Assembly: GCA_050330975.1 (NCBI GenBank)
Contig: JBHJHK010000165.1
Span: 1-22,173, forward strand
Length of the DNA: 22,173 nt
Reading direction: 5' to 3'
DNA from: JBHJHK01 sp050330975
GTDB lineage: Bacteria > Pseudomonadota > Gammaproteobacteria > Competibacterales > Competibacteraceae
Positions 21,910 through 22,173 of the stretch are shown here, in pieces. The notes below the pieces were generated by a model. That model ran no database searches and was not told the origin of the DNA. It saw nothing but the letters and a program-made list of their open reading frames with translations. Every line of letters starts with the position of its first letter. Within the stretch, counting starts at the first letter, position 1. The translations under genes and the position numbers were made by a program.

Positions 21910-22173
21910 ATGAATCTGTCATCCCCCCGGGGATCTGGTTATCCCTCTGACGTCGACTATCCTTCGTTTTACTCTCCCGGCTGGGCTCCCATTAACATGG
22001 AGTACCTGTGCTTGCTCCAGGGCATCAACCCTCCCGGGGGAGGCGACGAGTTCACCTACCTGGACTTGGGTTGTGGCAACGCCTACGGGTTGGCGCTGTT
22101 GGCCGCGGCCAACCCCAAGGCGGAGTTCTACGGGGTGGATTTCAACCCCAGCCACATTTTCCAGGGCCAGGAG
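21910..22173 (+). CDS. Class I SAM-dependent methyltransferase, 5' part
   Basis: Only the first 88 codons lie in the window. The ATG at 21910 is followed by a Ser/Pro/Tyr-rich N-terminus (YPSFYSPGWAPINMEYLCLL) and then the SAM-binding motif I YLDLGCGNAYGLALL, with the acidic residue of motif II in YGVDFNPSHI. The sequence resembles a methyltransferase group seen near surface-polysaccharide genes ('YLELGCGxG...GxDFNP'), but substrate and full domain order cannot be seen. There is a promoter candidate at 21829-21858 and no strong ribosome site (GAGG at 21901-21904). Confidence 0.75.
   Translation, partial: MNLSSPRGSGYPSDVDYPSFYSPGWAPINMEYLCLLQGINPPGGGDEFTYLDLGCGNAYGLALLAAANPKAEFYGVDFNPSHIFQGQE

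Overview
The window is GC-rich DNA from a proteobacterium, probably a gammaproteobacterium or close relative. Pointers are a GlpG-type rhomboid with its N-terminal cytoplasmic domain, a FimT/GspH pseudopilin, an Aap-type general amino-acid importer, GTG/TTG starts and densely packed operons. The placement is inferred from gene content only. No rRNA, tRNA, CRISPR array, complete insertion sequence, phage module or toxin/defence locus was found.

Left part, + strand: a complete five-gene HAAT (Liv-type) ABC importer operon (210-4873: binding protein, two permeases, two ATPases), then a multi-pass membrane protein (5031-5963). Next is a less GC-rich island with an orphan type IV pseudopilin gene (6238-6795), flanked by structured non-coding DNA. 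It is followed by a lipoprotein alpha/beta hydrolase of the DUF900 type (7228-8517) and a small unknown gene (8658-8930).

Middle part, - strand: read from high to low coordinates, a glycan cluster of one GT4-like and two GT2 glycosyltransferases runs almost without gaps into a GlpG rhomboid protease (14446 down to 10283). After about 200 bases comes egtD, the ergothioneine-pathway histidine methyltransferase, with no egtB in the window. The egtD-glpG gap holds a good intrinsic terminator pointing the opposite way to both genes, which suggests an unannotated + strand transcript.

Right part, + strand: a PatB/MalY-type C-S beta-lyase (14574-15761), then the four-gene general L-amino-acid ABC importer aapJQMP (15872-20135). 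A gamma-glutamylcyclotransferase-like gene starts inside the stop codon of aapP. Carbon-sulfur lyase, amino-acid uptake and gamma-glutamyl cleavage therefore sit in a row; a link to thiol or gamma-glutamyl amino-acid salvage is possible but inferred. A convergent acyltransferase gene ends with its stop codon overlapping the cyclotransferase stop. A 370-base intergenic region with a TATGTACAA repeat of 11-bp period and a perfect TATAAT box leads into a methyltransferase gene cut by the window end.

Most genes are ordinary transport, envelope and metabolism genes. I see no clear new multi-gene system. The points most worth checking are the orphan terminator near egtD, the cyclotransferase coupled to the importer, the orphan pseudopilin island, and the helically phased repeat at 21645-21664.
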